Positions 1-9,240 of a DNA stretch of 64,000 nucleotides are shown in pieces (the stretch's first letter is position 1; every line of letters begins with the position of its first letter). The notes under the pieces were generated by a model. That model made no database searches. It was not told the DNA's origin and was given only the letters and a program-made list of their open reading frames with translations. Both the position numbers and the translations under genes were made by a program. The DNA comes from Xenorhabdus stockiae (GTDB lineage Bacteria; Pseudomonadota; Gammaproteobacteria; Enterobacterales; Enterobacteriaceae): the NCBI RefSeq assembly GCF_002632825.1, contig NZ_NJAJ01000022.1, positions 1-64,000 on the forward strand. Reading direction: 5' to 3'.

Positions 1-69
1 GCACGGAATTATGCCAGTATGGTGGCACTGGCCTTTATCATCGTCTGGCTACCCATGTGGTCAGAATAA
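1..69 (+). CDS. C-terminal end of an unidentified membrane protein (partial)
   Basis: The frame is open from the first base and ends with TAA at 67-69, giving 22 residues that include a hydrophobic run (MVALAFIIVWLPMW) typical of a last transmembrane helix. The start lies outside the window. Too little is present to name a family. Its 3' end converges on the AbgT-type gene that ends at 245. Confidence 0.5.
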   Translation, partial: ARNYASMVALAFIIVWLPMWSE

Positions 70-199
70 ATGATGAACACAAAACGTCAACAGACCCTAG
101 TCAATTTGTGATAAAAATTTTGAGGGAGCATTTAATATTTTGTTTTAATTGAATTATGAAAAATAGTTTAGTGCTTATTTGATAATGAAAAATATAGAA

Positions 200-231
200 A
201 TTATTGCCCTGTAAATACTCAGGGCAATAAT
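200..231 (-). terminator. Hairpin terminator at the 3' end of the AbgT-type gene
   Basis: Perfect 12-bp stem (200-211 with 220-231) and 8-nt loop, just beyond the stop of the minus-strand transporter. On the minus strand a T-rich stretch follows. It lies between convergent genes and could serve both. Confidence 0.65.
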
Positions 232-244
232 GAATCTAAAGGTA

Positions 245-1813
245 TTAACCAGCGGGCGTATAGTAAATGGGCGAACCTGGGCCGACAGGCAAACCAAGAA
301 CAAAGACCCAGAGATAGAAGAATAGTGACCAACCCACCATAAATACCACGGAATAAGGTAGCATCATGGTGACCATTGTCCCGATACCGGCATCTTTTTT
401 ATATCTTACGGTAATTGCCATAATCAGCCCAAAGTAACTCATCATCGGGGTGATGATATTGGTGACAGAATCACCAATACGGTAAGCAGCCTGAATAGTT
501 TCTGGAGCATAACCTGCCAGCATCAGCATAGGTACAAATATGGGGGCGGTTACGGCCCATTGTGCAGATGCTGAACCAATCATCAGATTAATAAAAGCAC
601 AAATCAGGATGAAGCAGATAAATAATAGGCCACCGTGTAGGTTAATTTCATTAAGGAAGTTTGCTCCTTTTACTGCAATAATTTGACCGATATTTGTCCA
701 GCCAAAGAAGGCAACAAATTGGGAGGCGAAGAAAATAATAACCAGATATAAACCCAGATTACTCATGGATTGTGCCATGCCATCGACTACATCTTTATTG
801 GATTTGATGGTTTTTGCGACATAGCCGTAGACAATGCCAGGCACAGCAAAGAAGATAAAAATAAAGACAACAATAGATTTCAGGAAGGGTGAATTGCCGA
901 TTAACCCAGTTTCCTGATTACGTAATATACTGTTTTCCGGTATAACGTTCAGTGCCAAAATGACACTGAGAGCAGCAAACGTTAGTGAAGCGGCTATAAG
1001 CGCTTTCTTTTCCTGGGGAGTGATTTCAGCGGAACTTTTAAACGTACTTTCATCTTCATTCAGGGTATTTGTATATGGGCCTAATTGTGGTTCAACAATT
1101 TTTTCAGTCACCAAATAACCCAGAATAGAAATCAGGAAGGTGCTGGCAAACATGAAATACCAGTTAGCTTCAGCCCCAACAGTATAAGACGGATCGATGA
1201 TCTGTGCCGCTTGCTGTGTAATTCCCGAAAGCAGAGGATCAACCGTTCCCAGTAATAGGTTGGCAGAATAACCGCCGGATACGCCGGCAAATGCTGCTGC
1301 CAGACCCGCAAGTGGGTGGCGCCCAAGGGAGTGGAAGATGATAGCGGCTAGTGGAATCAGTACCACATAACCCAGTTCGGAGGCAGTATTTGACATAATA
1401 CCAGCAAACACAATGGCTAAAGTGGTTAATTTGGGTGGCGCTTTTACCACGACCAACCTCATCAGAGCAGACAGCAATCCTGAGCGTTCTGCAATACCGA
1501 CACCAAGCATGGCAACTAACACTGTTCCCAAGGGAGCAAAGCCAGTAAAGTTTGTTACCAAATTAGAGAGAATTTTACGAATTCCATCTGCGTCAAGTAA
1601 GCTGACAATATGGATCACTCCATCTGCCGCCCGGCCTTTTGCCCCTTCAGGGCGTGGATCAAGAACTGTGATGTCAAAATATTGCCCGATTGCTGAAGAG
1701 ACTAACAAAATAGCAATCAGGATAATAAAAAGAATAACAGGATGAGGTAAAGCATTTCCTAGCCACTCCACTGTTCGTAGAAAGCGACTTCCGTTTTGTT
1801 TTTTAGTTAACAT
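245..1813 (-). CDS. AbgT-family transporter (p-aminobenzoyl-glutamate type)
   Basis: This 522-residue inner-membrane protein has the usual length of the AbgT/MtrF family and the family's conserved C-terminal half, including the SASAQWAVTAPIFVPML segment and the IGDSVTNIITPMMSYFGL segment. Known members import p-aminobenzoyl-glutamate or export sulfonamide-like antimetabolites; the substrate here cannot be read from sequence. A good Shine-Dalgarno (AGGAG) precedes the ATG. The gene is monocistronic: the next gene upstream on the same strand, uhpC-like, ends 480 bp away. The E. coli partners abgA and abgB are not in the window, so a folate-catabolite role is only a family inference. Confidence 0.85.
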   Translation of the reverse strand: MLTKKQNGSRFLRTVEWLGNALPHPVILFIILIAILLVSSAIGQYFDITVLDPRPEGAKGRAADGVIHIVSLLDADGIRKILSNLVTNFTGFAPLGTVLVAMLGVGIAERSGLLSALMRLVVVKAPPKLTTLAIVFAGIMSNTASELGYVVLIPLAAIIFHSLGRHPLAGLAAAFAGVSGGYSANLLLGTVDPLLSGITQQAAQIIDPSYTVGAEANWYFMFASTFLISILGYLVTEKIVEPQLGPYTNTLNEDESTFKSSAEITPQEKKALIAASLTFAALSVILALNVIPENSILRNQETGLIGNSPFLKSIVVFIFIFFAVPGIVYGYVAKTIKSNKDVVDGMAQSMSNLGLYLVIIFFASQFVAFFGWTNIGQIIAVKGANFLNEINLHGGLLFICFILICAFINLMIGSASAQWAVTAPIFVPMLMLAGYAPETIQAAYRIGDSVTNIITPMMSYFGLIMAITVRYKKDAGIGTMVTMMLPYSVVFMVGWSLFFYLWVFVLGLPVGPGSPIYYTPAG

Positions 1814-2293
1814 AGTTTCTCCTTCTAATACAGAGCAACGGAAGTTACATAATGTTTTGATTTTTTGCTATATAGTAAATATTCGAGTGTAGGATGGGGT
1901 ATCAGGTAGTGTTTTATTTTGTTGTTGTTTTATTTTCTTTTTGTATCAATGCATTGATGATGATAGATGTTATTTCCATGAAGGAAAATAGCCGTAAATA
2001 AGAATGATAATAAATTTCAGAAATGTGTTCTATATAGCATTTATGCCGTTGGGTTTATGAAAGGTCGCCGGTGTTTTTAGACTGATATTTTTAATTTTTC
2101 GATATAAGTATAGAGTGTTTTTTGTATTGATAATGAAACGATAACATAGTATTTATATTTAACTATGTTATCGTTTCATTTTTTAGATGGAAGCCCAAAT
2201 GGATAAGTGATTTATTCAGAAAGCCATTCTATTTTGTATTTATATAAATAATATTTAAGGTTTCTATTGAAATAAAAAATGGAACAAATTTTT
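1814..2293. other. 480-bp intergenic region with no protein gene
   Basis: AT-rich DNA between the AbgT-type gene and the uhpC-like gene. It must hold the promoter of the transporter gene. Apart from the long hairpin at 2132-2180, no supported gene or repeat is seen. Confidence 0.6.
2132..2186 (+). terminator. Very strong hairpin followed by a T tract on the plus strand
   Basis: A perfect 19-bp inverted repeat (2132-2150 with 2162-2180) with an 11-nt AT-only loop is followed on the plus strand by TTTTTT. That is the layout of an intrinsic terminator for plus-strand transcription, yet no plus-strand gene lies upstream. On the minus strand it lies downstream of the uhpC-like gene but lacks a T run, so it could act there as a weaker terminator or 3' stabilising structure. 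An operator for a large dimeric regulator is another possibility. Confidence 0.55.
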
Positions 2294-3589
2294 TTAAGAT
2301 GGACTATTGAATTTACTCGAATTAGATATTAATAGTGGCATCAGTAATAACCCCATTAATGCAGACGCTAACGTAATTAGAGCAAACATACCAGACCAGT
2401 CATAATGATTAATCACTTGACTCAATGGCCAGCCTGCGATAGCTGCACTCAGATAGGAATATAATCCGAGGTAGCCTGTAACAGTACCCGCAGCATTCTT
2501 ATGACAATATTCTGTCGCAGCCAACCCAATTAACATTTGTGGACCGAAAACAAAAAAGCCAATACTAAAAATACAGGTAGCTAGTAAGGCACTATTTTGT
2601 ATGGGGACTAGCCAAAGTGCTGTAACTGAAAAGAATAATCCCAGAGAAAATAATAAAATCATAGGGGCTCGCTGGCTACGAAAAAGTAAGTCTGACCCCC
2701 ATCCTGAGCAGAGTGCTCCTAATAATCCTCCTAATTCAAATAATGAGAGAATCGTATTTGTGTTGAGTAAATCAGAACCATGTTTTTCTGTTAACCAAAG
2801 ACTTCCCCAGTCATGTATTGCTGTTCTGATGAAATAGATCAGAATATAGGAAATACCAAGCAACCAGATAATGCGATTAAACACAATTGTTTCTTTTAAA
2901 ATTTTTATCATTGGCATTGGTGGGGATAGTTGCTCTTGCCTCAGTTCCAGATGATCTTGTCGCCAACTCCCAATGCTGGGTAATCCATTTTCTTGCGGAA
3001 TACCACGTAATTGTTGACATAACCAAATTCCAAGTAAAATACTAACTATTCCAGGAAATAGTAGTGCTACTTTCCAACTATATATTGTTGCCAGCAATGT
3101 AGATAATAGAGTTAGAAGGATTCCACTGAGGTTAATTGAAATATTCCAACATCCCCACCAGAACCCTCGTTCGCTACGAGAATACCAATAAGTTAGTAGA
3201 CGTGCACATGGAGGCCAGCCCCAGCCCTGAAAAAAACCATTCAGTGTCCAGATGATCAATATAGCTGGTAATGAAGAGCAAAATGTAAGGATAATATTAA
3301 GTATTCCGGTCATTAATAGTCCAACACCCATAAACCAGCGATAGCCTGTATAGTCATGGAAAATACCGGATACAAACTTTGAAACACCATAAGAAAGATA
3401 AAAGAGGCTGGCGATCCAGCCAATATCATTTTTATCTAATACTAGCTCTATTTGCATTGCTGGCATAACAACATTTAAACTTCTGCGTGTAAGCTGAAAT
3501 GTAGCATAACCAATCAATATTGATAACAATAAATGAACTCGCCAATAACGATATTCCTGTGAGACCCAGCTATTGCCATCGGCTAGCAT
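2294..3589 (-). CDS. uhpC: UhpC-like MFS sensor/transporter of organophosphates
   Basis: 431 residues with about 12 membrane segments, close to E. coli UhpC (439). The organophosphate:phosphate antiporter signatures are visible: LTRRSLNV at 33-40 and the NGFFQGWGWPPCARLL region from 117. In E. coli, UhpC senses external glucose-6-phosphate and activates the UhpB kinase. Gene order uhpA-uhpB-uhpC on the minus strand supports that role here. A hairpin of 14 bp lies in the 92-bp gap after uhpB. No uhpT transporter follows; the next gene codes for an AbgT-family protein. It could therefore be a sensor for a remote target or a transporter itself. Family assignment is firm, ligand is inferred. Confidence 0.85.
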   Translation of the reverse strand: MLADGNSWVSQEYRYWRVHLLLSILIGYATFQLTRRSLNVVMPAMQIELVLDKNDIGWIASLFYLSYGVSKFVSGIFHDYTGYRWFMGVGLLMTGILNIILTFCSSLPAILIIWTLNGFFQGWGWPPCARLLTYWYSRSERGFWWGCWNISINLSGILLTLLSTLLATIYSWKVALLFPGIVSILLGIWLCQQLRGIPQENGLPSIGSWRQDHLELRQEQLSPPMPMIKILKETIVFNRIIWLLGISYILIYFIRTAIHDWGSLWLTEKHGSDLLNTNTILSLFELGGLLGALCSGWGSDLLFRSQRAPMILLFSLGLFFSVTALWLVPIQNSALLATCIFSIGFFVFGPQMLIGLAATEYCHKNAAGTVTGYLGLYSYLSAAIAGWPLSQVINHYDWSGMFALITLASALMGLLLMPLLISNSSKFNSPS

Positions 3590-3650
3590 AATAATATTTC
3601 TCCATGAAAGTAATTTTTTATTGATAAATGACTCATCTCATTTTTAAATT

Positions 3651-3684
3651 TGATTTTTTACATGTTATTACATGTAAAAAATCA
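3651..3684. other. Intercistronic hairpin between uhpB and uhpC
   Basis: A perfect 14-bp inverted repeat (3651-3664 with 3671-3684) with a 6-nt loop overlaps the uhpB stop codon. There is no T run after it on the minus strand, so it is more likely an mRNA-processing, stability or partial-attenuation element than a full terminator. Confidence 0.5.
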
Positions 3685-5268
3685 ATCTGATGGTTTAATG
3701 TGCTCATGATAATTTATGGGCAAGTTAATCACAATATGTGTTCCTTTTTGTGATTTTAATAACCAGTTTCCACCAAGTATCTGAACTCGCTCTTCAATAC
3801 CTTTTAATCCAAAACCTGCATTTTTCTTTCCTTCAGTGATTCCGACTCCATTGTCACTTATACGAAGTTTAATAAACTTCCCTTTTTGTTTTAATGTAAT
3901 AATTATTATATCAGCACCCGAATGCTTATTTATATTATTTAGAAGCTCTTGAATGAATCTATATAGAGTCAAAATGATAGTACTATCATGAGGCTCCTGT
4001 GATAATTGATAATTGAACTGACAGGAAATATTCCTCTCTTCGAAAGCAAACTCATTTACCAGATGGCGAATTGCCTGTTCAAATGACATTTCATCCAAGA
4101 CAGGAGGACGTAATTCGCGAAGAAGTTGGCGGGTAGAGTGGTGTATTTGCTGAGCAATGGATTTAATCTGATCAGCGGCTTTTATTGTTAACGGAGAATT
4201 TGCTGTTCGTTTCACTAAGGTAGATTGAATTTGAATTGCAGTAATATTTTGTCCAATTTCATCATGTAATTCTCTGGCAATATTTTTACGAATGTTTTCT
4301 TCGATATGGACTATCTTTTGCATTAGAATTTGTCGTGCAGCTAATTCCTGTTCCAGTTGTGTGCGATAACGATTGAGATTTTCTGTTAATCGCTGTTGAT
4401 GGATAAGATTGCCGGCTAATTGCTGTTGACGGCTGATGGCAATACCAAGTCCTATACCCAATAGAGCTTGTGTTGTTAAGAAAATTTCCAGTTCCTGTAA
4501 TTCACTAAAAGAGCCACTGAAGTGGCGAGCAGATGTTACTATCAGGCTGCCTAATAAAGCGGAGAAAACTCCTCCTTGCCAGCCGTAACGATAGGCCATA
4601 AATACATTAGGAATGAAGACTAAAATTGACAGAATTCCTTCAATTTTAGGTGATAAAAAGAATTGACCACTTACACCAAGTAAGCTGAATAGGAAACACC
4701 ACATCAGTAATGATGTATGTAATTGTGGATAAGAGGAGTTATCAGTAATATTTTTCCTTTTAAGGTTTTGCTCGTATAAATAGATATATATAAGATAAAT
4801 AAAAGGAGATAGAAGAACCCCACCTGTTAGCGATGTGAGAAAAATGAGGTTAGCCTTACTGGGTAATAAAAAAATTAAGAAAAGGGTCTGTAAAAGGCTA
4901 TTGGCTATTACGCCAGATAATAATATAGATATTTGTTGCCAATAAAGAGAATGGTTTTTCCATATCTTTTTTACAATGATGATTGTAGCCAAGCTGATAA
5001 ATGGAGAGAGTAATATACTTATGTTCGTAATAAGTTGCTCATGATAGAACCACATTAATATGCTGATTTCACTTATAATAAGAATAGCGATATAACGTCG
5101 CCATAATAAAATCATTAATACCAGCCTCAGTCCCTGAGGTAAAAATAGTGCCGCCTGTTGCCCATTTTTACTCAGATAAAAACTGATTATCCATAGAGAG
5201 ATCCAGGTAAATGAGTAAAAAATCAGTAGAAACAGAGCTTGCAAGCTAAAGCGTATTTTACAATTCAT
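3682..5268 (-). CDS. uhpB: UhpB-like membrane histidine kinase
   Basis: 528 residues (E. coli UhpB is about 500). The first 280 residues are a multi-helix MASE1-type sensor region with the motif FLPQGLRL near 42-49. A coiled stretch (about 283-320) leads to a HisKA_3 dimerisation domain with the phosphoacceptor in ARELHDEIGQ (His335), then an HATPase domain with the N-box ELLNNINKH and the G-box GVGITEGKKNAGFGL. It should phosphorylate the adjacent UhpA-like regulator; the genes are 3 nt apart, which suggests translational coupling. UhpC is the expected signalling partner in the membrane. Confidence 0.88.
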   Translation of the reverse strand: MNCKIRFSLQALFLLIFYSFTWISLWIISFYLSKNGQQAALFLPQGLRLVLMILLWRRYIAILIISEISILMWFYHEQLITNISILLSPFISLATIIIVKKIWKNHSLYWQQISILLSGVIANSLLQTLFLIFLLPSKANLIFLTSLTGGVLLSPFIYLIYIYLYEQNLKRKNITDNSSYPQLHTSLLMWCFLFSLLGVSGQFFLSPKIEGILSILVFIPNVFMAYRYGWQGGVFSALLGSLIVTSARHFSGSFSELQELEIFLTTQALLGIGLGIAISRQQQLAGNLIHQQRLTENLNRYRTQLEQELAARQILMQKIVHIEENIRKNIARELHDEIGQNITAIQIQSTLVKRTANSPLTIKAADQIKSIAQQIHHSTRQLLRELRPPVLDEMSFEQAIRHLVNEFAFEERNISCQFNYQLSQEPHDSTIILTLYRFIQELLNNINKHSGADIIIITLKQKGKFIKLRISDNGVGITEGKKNAGFGLKGIEERVQILGGNWLLKSQKGTHIVINLPINYHEHIKPSD

Positions 5269-5271
5269 TCA

Positions 5272-5901
5272 CTAACCCGCAATAATCTGATTTTTTAATG
5301 CGTAATGCACGAGTTCAATAGTGGAGTCACACTGTAATTTACTAAGGATATTAGCACGGTGGACATGTACAGTCTTTGGACTTAATTTAAGTTGCTCCGC
5401 AATACTTTTCGCATTTACTCCATGGATTAAAAGATTAAAAATTTCTCGTTCCCGTGGAGTGAGCACTTGTAGTACATCTAATTCTTGTGGCTTTTGGCGT
5501 AGAGCTTTCATGGCGTCGGCACAAAGGTAAATGTCTCCATTGTGGACTGTACGTACTGCTTGCACCAGTTCTTCTGCTCCACAACATTTTGTCAGATAGC
5601 CACGAGCTCCTGAATCAAGCGCAGTTTGTACAAGCGCCGCAGTATCATAAATGCTGAGCATGATCGTATAAAAATTTAGGTGTTTTGGACGTAGGCGCGC
5701 AAGGAGTTGTAAACCATTTTCATGTGGCATGGCGATATCCATAATAGCTATGTCTATATTTTTTACCAGCAGATCTGGCCATGCTTCTTTACTGTTACTG
5801 TACTGCCCGACAATTGTAATATCATCTTCTAGTGTTAGTAATTGGGCAAACCCTGAACGAACCACAACGTGATCATCAATAAGTGCAACTTTTATCTTCA
5901 T
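5272..5901 (-). CDS. uhpA: UhpA-like response regulator (NarL/FixJ type)
   Basis: 209 residues with a receiver domain (acidic pocket D9/D10, phosphoacceptor D55 in AIMDIAMP, conserved Lys in YLTKCCGAEEL) and a C-terminal LuxR-type HTH (LTPREREIFNLL ... SPKTVHVHRANILSKL). The VALIDDH, VRSGFAQLL and SPKTVHVHRAN stretches closely match E. coli UhpA. In E. coli, UhpA~P activates uhpT. No uhpT is adjacent here, so the regulon is unknown. It is the first gene of a uhpA-uhpB-uhpC unit and is divergent from the hydrolase gene at 6394. Confidence 0.88.
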   Translation of the reverse strand: MKIKVALIDDHVVVRSGFAQLLTLEDDITIVGQYSNSKEAWPDLLVKNIDIAIMDIAMPHENGLQLLARLRPKHLNFYTIMLSIYDTAALVQTALDSGARGYLTKCCGAEELVQAVRTVHNGDIYLCADAMKALRQKPQELDVLQVLTPREREIFNLLIHGVNAKSIAEQLKLSPKTVHVHRANILSKLQCDSTIELVHYALKNQIIAG

Positions 5902-6393
5902 GTTTATTTATGGTATTTTTATTATGAATTTATCTTATGAATCATAATGTTCGTGAAAAAGCATCAGTGCAACTAAAAGAATCAAATTTGCAATGAAGAT
6001 AACAAATTAGACTGTTATTTGAGTTAATAACATACATGATAATTCATTTGTATTATTATTTATGTTTTAATTCATGGATTTTTTTGATGTTATCTGTCAT
6101 TAAATTAACCTGAATATATAAAATAAGAATGGGTTTTTATTAGATTATTTATTCCACAATCCGGGAAGGCTGAATATACTACGAATAGAGGTGTTTTCTT
6201 TATCTAATAATAAAAATAAATTTGTTATTTGTTATTTGTTATTTGTTATTTGTTATTTGTTGATATAAAAGGAATTTTATATGTTATTTAAATAACGCGA
6301 TCTTATAGTGGCTATTTTCTTATATATAGTGAATTATAAACAGTAGTTTCATTTCATACTAATATTTCTTCATGTAAAAACAAGGTTGGCTAA
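5902..6393. other. Divergent intergenic region uhpA / cysteine hydrolase
   Basis: 492 bp, strongly AT-rich, with promoters for both flanking genes expected. It contains a heptanucleotide tandem repeat (6222-6261) and a perfect 14-bp palindrome GTTATTTAAATAAC (6283-6296). No gene is seen. Confidence 0.6.
6222..6261. repeat. Heptanucleotide tandem repeat (TTGTTAT, about 5.7 copies)
   Basis: Five perfect copies of TTGTTAT (6222-6256) plus a partial sixth (to 6261). It sits 132 bp before the hydrolase start and runs into TTGATA (6260-6265), which resembles a -35 box. Such simple repeats can change copy number by slipped-strand mispairing. Confidence 0.9.
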
Positions 6394-6939
6394 ATGAAAG
6401 CACTTATCGTAATTGACATGTTGAATGATTTTGTAACTGGCGCTCTCGCAAATGAAGCGAATGTAATTCCCATTATTCCTGTAATACAGAAAATGCTTAA
6501 TCATGCCAGAACTAATCCTGATTGGTTAGTTGTGTATGCCAATGATTCACATTGGGAAGATGACCGGGAGATAGCTATTTGGGGTAGGCATGCCATGAGG
6601 GGGACATCTGGTGCTGATGTTATTGATGCTCTGGCTCCCATCGGAGCAAAGCGTGAAATCGTCTCCCCTAAACGGTTTTATGGTGCTTTTGATGGTACAA
6701 ATCTTGGCGCTATTTTCGAACAATATGGTGTGACAGAAGTGGTATTGACTGGCCAGCATACCGATTGTTGCGTTCGGCACACAGCTTATGGCGCATTTGT
6801 TCGTGGCTATGGTATTAAAGTATTATCTGATGCTGTTTGTGTTTTTCTGCAAGCAGATCAGAATGAAGCACTTAATTATCTTAAATCAATTTATGGTGTT
6901 GAAATTACAACAAGTACAGAGCTTGGTGTATATTCGTGA
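6394..6939 (+). CDS. Isochorismatase/nicotinamidase-family cysteine hydrolase
   Basis: 181 residues, the usual size of single-domain isochorismatase-like hydrolases. The likely catalytic triad is visible: D8 in VIDMLNDF, K93 in SPKRFYGAF and C126 in TDCCVRHTA. D51 and H53 (NDSHW) and H66 could form a metal site as in PncA-type nicotinamidases. Members hydrolyse nicotinamide, N-carbamoyl compounds, ureidoacrylate or isochorismate; the substrate is not decided here. A modest AGG Shine-Dalgarno precedes the ATG. It stands alone between uhpA (divergent) and speD (convergent), downstream of the heptamer repeat. Confidence 0.8.
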   Translation: MKALIVIDMLNDFVTGALANEANVIPIIPVIQKMLNHARTNPDWLVVYANDSHWEDDREIAIWGRHAMRGTSGADVIDALAPIGAKREIVSPKRFYGAFDGTNLGAIFEQYGVTEVVLTGQHTDCCVRHTAYGAFVRGYGIKVLSDAVCVFLQADQNEALNYLKSIYGVEITTSTELGVYS

Positions 6940-7051
6940 TAACTATTTGATGAATTAAACCCTTTATATTTGGATTAACTTTTCATATTTCAGATTGAGA
7001 TTTTATTGGCTGGATAACTGGAAATACAATGGGCATGAAACGAATAATATG

Positions 7052-7076
7052 ACTGGCAGATATTTTATCTGCCAGT
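7052..7076. terminator. Hairpin between convergent hydrolase and speD genes
   Basis: Perfect 11-bp stem (7052-7062 with 7066-7076) with a 3-nt loop, lying 27 bp beyond the speD stop and 110 bp beyond the hydrolase stop. T runs on either side are poor, but its position fits a shared terminator. Confidence 0.55.
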
Positions 7077-7103
7077 AAATTTACTGAAACGAAAGGATAA
7101 TAT

Positions 7104-7898
7104 TTAAATCTCTGGTAAATTACGACCGTAGTAGATTTCCTGTATCTCTTTTTTAAGCAGGTGGATAATTTCCTGCTTTTCTGTTTCGTTTAACTCTTCA
7201 GCTGTGGTATTGAATAAATATTCATTCAGATCAAATTCTTTCAGCATCATTTTGGTATGAAAAAGGTTTTCCTGAAAAATATTCACATCCATCATATGGT
7301 ATTGAGACTGGATCTCTTCAGTCACGTAATTTTGAATGGAGCTAATCTCATGATCGATATACAGTTTTACTCCGTTAATATCCCGGGTAAAACCGCGAAC
7401 ACGGTAATCCATTGTTACAATGTCAGATTCCAATTCATGGATCAGATAATTAAGTGCCTTAAGGGGTGAAATTACACCACAAGTAGAGACTTCAATATCT
7501 GCCCTGAATGTGCATATGCCGCCATCAGGATGGCTTTCCGGATAGGTATGTACACAGATATGGCTCTTATCCAGATGGGCGACGACAGAATCAGGAAGAG
7601 GCCCCGGGTTTTCTGTATTATCCACCAGTTTGGGATCTACGGGTTCTTCACTAATCAGAATGGTTACGCTTGCCCCTTGAGGGTCATAGTCTTGACGGGC
7701 AATATTAAGAATGTTTGCACCAATGATTGAACAGGTTTCACTGAGGATTTCAGTTAAGCGGTTTGCATTGTACTGTTCATCAATGTACGCGATATAACTG
7801 TCGCGATCGGCTTTCGTTTTTGCATAACAAATATCGTAAATACAGAAACTTAAGCTTTTTGTGAGATTGTTAAAGCCGTGCAATTTCAGTTTACGCAA
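7104..7898 (-). CDS. speD: S-adenosylmethionine decarboxylase proenzyme
   Basis: 264 residues, the same size as E. coli SpeD. The self-cleavage site is visible: K111-S112 in [12 protein letters not shown], where the serine becomes the pyruvoyl cofactor. The enzyme makes decarboxylated SAM, the aminopropyl donor for spermidine synthase, encoded just upstream on the same strand (26-bp gap). yacC-speE-speD is the standard enterobacterial arrangement. Confidence 0.97.
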   Translation of the reverse strand: MRKLKLHGFNNLTKSLSFCIYDICYAKTKADRDSYIAYIDEQYNANRLTEILSETCSIIGANILNIARQDYDPQGASVTILISEEPVDPKLVDNTENPGPLPDSVVAHLDKSHICVHTYPESHPDGGICTFRADIEVSTCGVISPLKALNYLIHELESDIVTMDYRVRGFTRDINGVKLYIDHEISSIQNYVTEEIQSQYHMMDVNIFQENLFHTKMMLKEFDLNEYLFNTTAEELNETEKQEIIHLLKKEIQEIYYGRNLPEI

Positions 7899-7924
7899 TT
7901 TACTTCACCTCCCGGCATGGGTGA

Positions 7925-8788
7925 CTATTGGTTTCCAGATAGAGAATCCAGCAAATACTGTGGCAGGGCAAAGCTACCTGCATGTATGGCTGGGGTATAG
8001 TAACGACAGGTTATCTCCGCATTATCGAAACGCTGTTGCAGGAGTTTCAGGGGCGTCTGACGCAGGGCTGGGTTTTGTGTTGCCCATGCAAACGTCATGA
8101 TCCCGCCGTAATAAGTAGGAATAGCGGCCTGATAAAAACTGCTGTCAGCAAAATAGTGGTTCAGTTTTTTGTGGCTGGTAATGGCTTCGTCTTGTTGCAG
8201 GAAACAAACACCATTCTGGGCGACAAAAACGCCTCCTTCATTCAGGCAGCGAGCACAGCCTTCATAAAATTCAGATGTGAATAAACTTTCGCCGGGCCCT
8301 TCTGGATCGGTACAATCGGAGATGATGACATCAAACTTATCAGAAGTTGTATTGACAAAGTTGACGCCATCATCAATAACAAGTTTGAAACGGGGATCAT
8401 CGTACGCCCCTGCATTATGGTTTGGTAAGTATTGGCGGCAGAATTCGATAACTCCGGCATCAATTTCTACCATAGTGATGTTTTCGAGATATTGATGGCG
8501 GCAAACTTCACGCAACATGCCACCATCTCCACCACCGATAATCAAAACGCGTTTGGCATTTCCATGAGCAAATAGTGGTACATGGGCCATCATTTCGTGA
8601 TAAATAAACTCATCGCGTTCAGTCGTTTGTACTACGCCATCAAGAGCCATAATGCGACCCAGTTCCGCATTTTCAAAAATAATGAGATCCTGATGCTCGG
8701 TTTTATTGTGATAGAGCACATTTTCAACCGTGAAATACTGACCAAAATTGGTATGTAATGTTTCATACCAAGTGTTTTTCTGTGACAT
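7925..8788 (-). CDS. speE: Spermidine synthase (polyamine aminopropyltransferase)
   Basis: 287 residues, as in E. coli. It carries the SAM-type GGGDGG motif (85-90), the acidic residue D109 at the end of the next strand, and the catalytic D158 in the [11 protein letters not shown] gate region. It transfers aminopropyl from decarboxylated SAM to putrescine. It lies between yacC and speD and is probably co-transcribed with speD. Cytosolic. Confidence 0.97.
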   Translation of the reverse strand: MSQKNTWYETLHTNFGQYFTVENVLYHNKTEHQDLIIFENAELGRIMALDGVVQTTERDEFIYHEMMAHVPLFAHGNAKRVLIIGGGDGGMLREVCRHQYLENITMVEIDAGVIEFCRQYLPNHNAGAYDDPRFKLVIDDGVNFVNTTSDKFDVIISDCTDPEGPGESLFTSEFYEGCARCLNEGGVFVAQNGVCFLQQDEAITSHKKLNHYFADSSFYQAAIPTYYGGIMTFAWATQNPALRQTPLKLLQQRFDNAEITCRYYTPAIHAGSFALPQYLLDSLSGNQ

Positions 8789-8892
8789 CTATTGGTATTC
8801 CCCCATTGTGGCCCCCATAATTATGAGGCGCACATAATAGCCAACAACAGAATTAGTTGCACTGTGATATTTGCCAGAGAGTGACAATAAAA

Positions 8893-9240
8893 TTATTTTA
8901 CATAAGCAAGCAGGCTGAGGGAGCGGCGTGCAAGAGAGCGGCATTTTACCTCATGAGGCAGGTCGATTCCCTTCAGATCGTTGTAGCCCTGTTGATTCAG
9001 TTCCTCCATTAACTGACCATCATAATTCCCGAGATCCCATTTATTACGCTGGGCAAAATAGACAACCGTACGTCTGATTTCTCTATCTGGGATCTGGCTA
9101 TAGCCACAATCATATTTTAGGTAGATGTAAACTGCTGTGAGATCAGCAAGATCTTCCGCTTCACTTTCGGACAAAGCTTTCACAGGTTGTGTGAAACCAA
9201 ATAGAACCAGGGCGTAAGCCAATAATGCAAATTTTCTCAT
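8893..9240 (-). CDS. yacC: YacC family protein (pilotin-like), secreted
   Basis: 115 residues with a clear Sec signal peptide (about 1-22, ending PVKA). The mature part has two cysteines (in YDCGYS and EVKCRS) that could form a disulfide. Position next to speE and overall sequence match E. coli YacC, a relative of the ExeS/OutS pilotins of type II secretion. No secretion genes are nearby, so the function is open. Confidence 0.85.
   Translation of the reverse strand: MRKFALLAYALVLFGFTQPVKALSESEAEDLADLTAVYIYLKYDCGYSQIPDREIRRTVVYFAQRNKWDLGNYDGQLMEELNQQGYNDLKGIDLPHEVKCRSLARRSLSLLAYVK

Noticed and set aside
8242-8463. Minus-strand 73-codon frame inside speE
   Set aside because: An out-of-frame shadow of an intact spermidine synthase gene.
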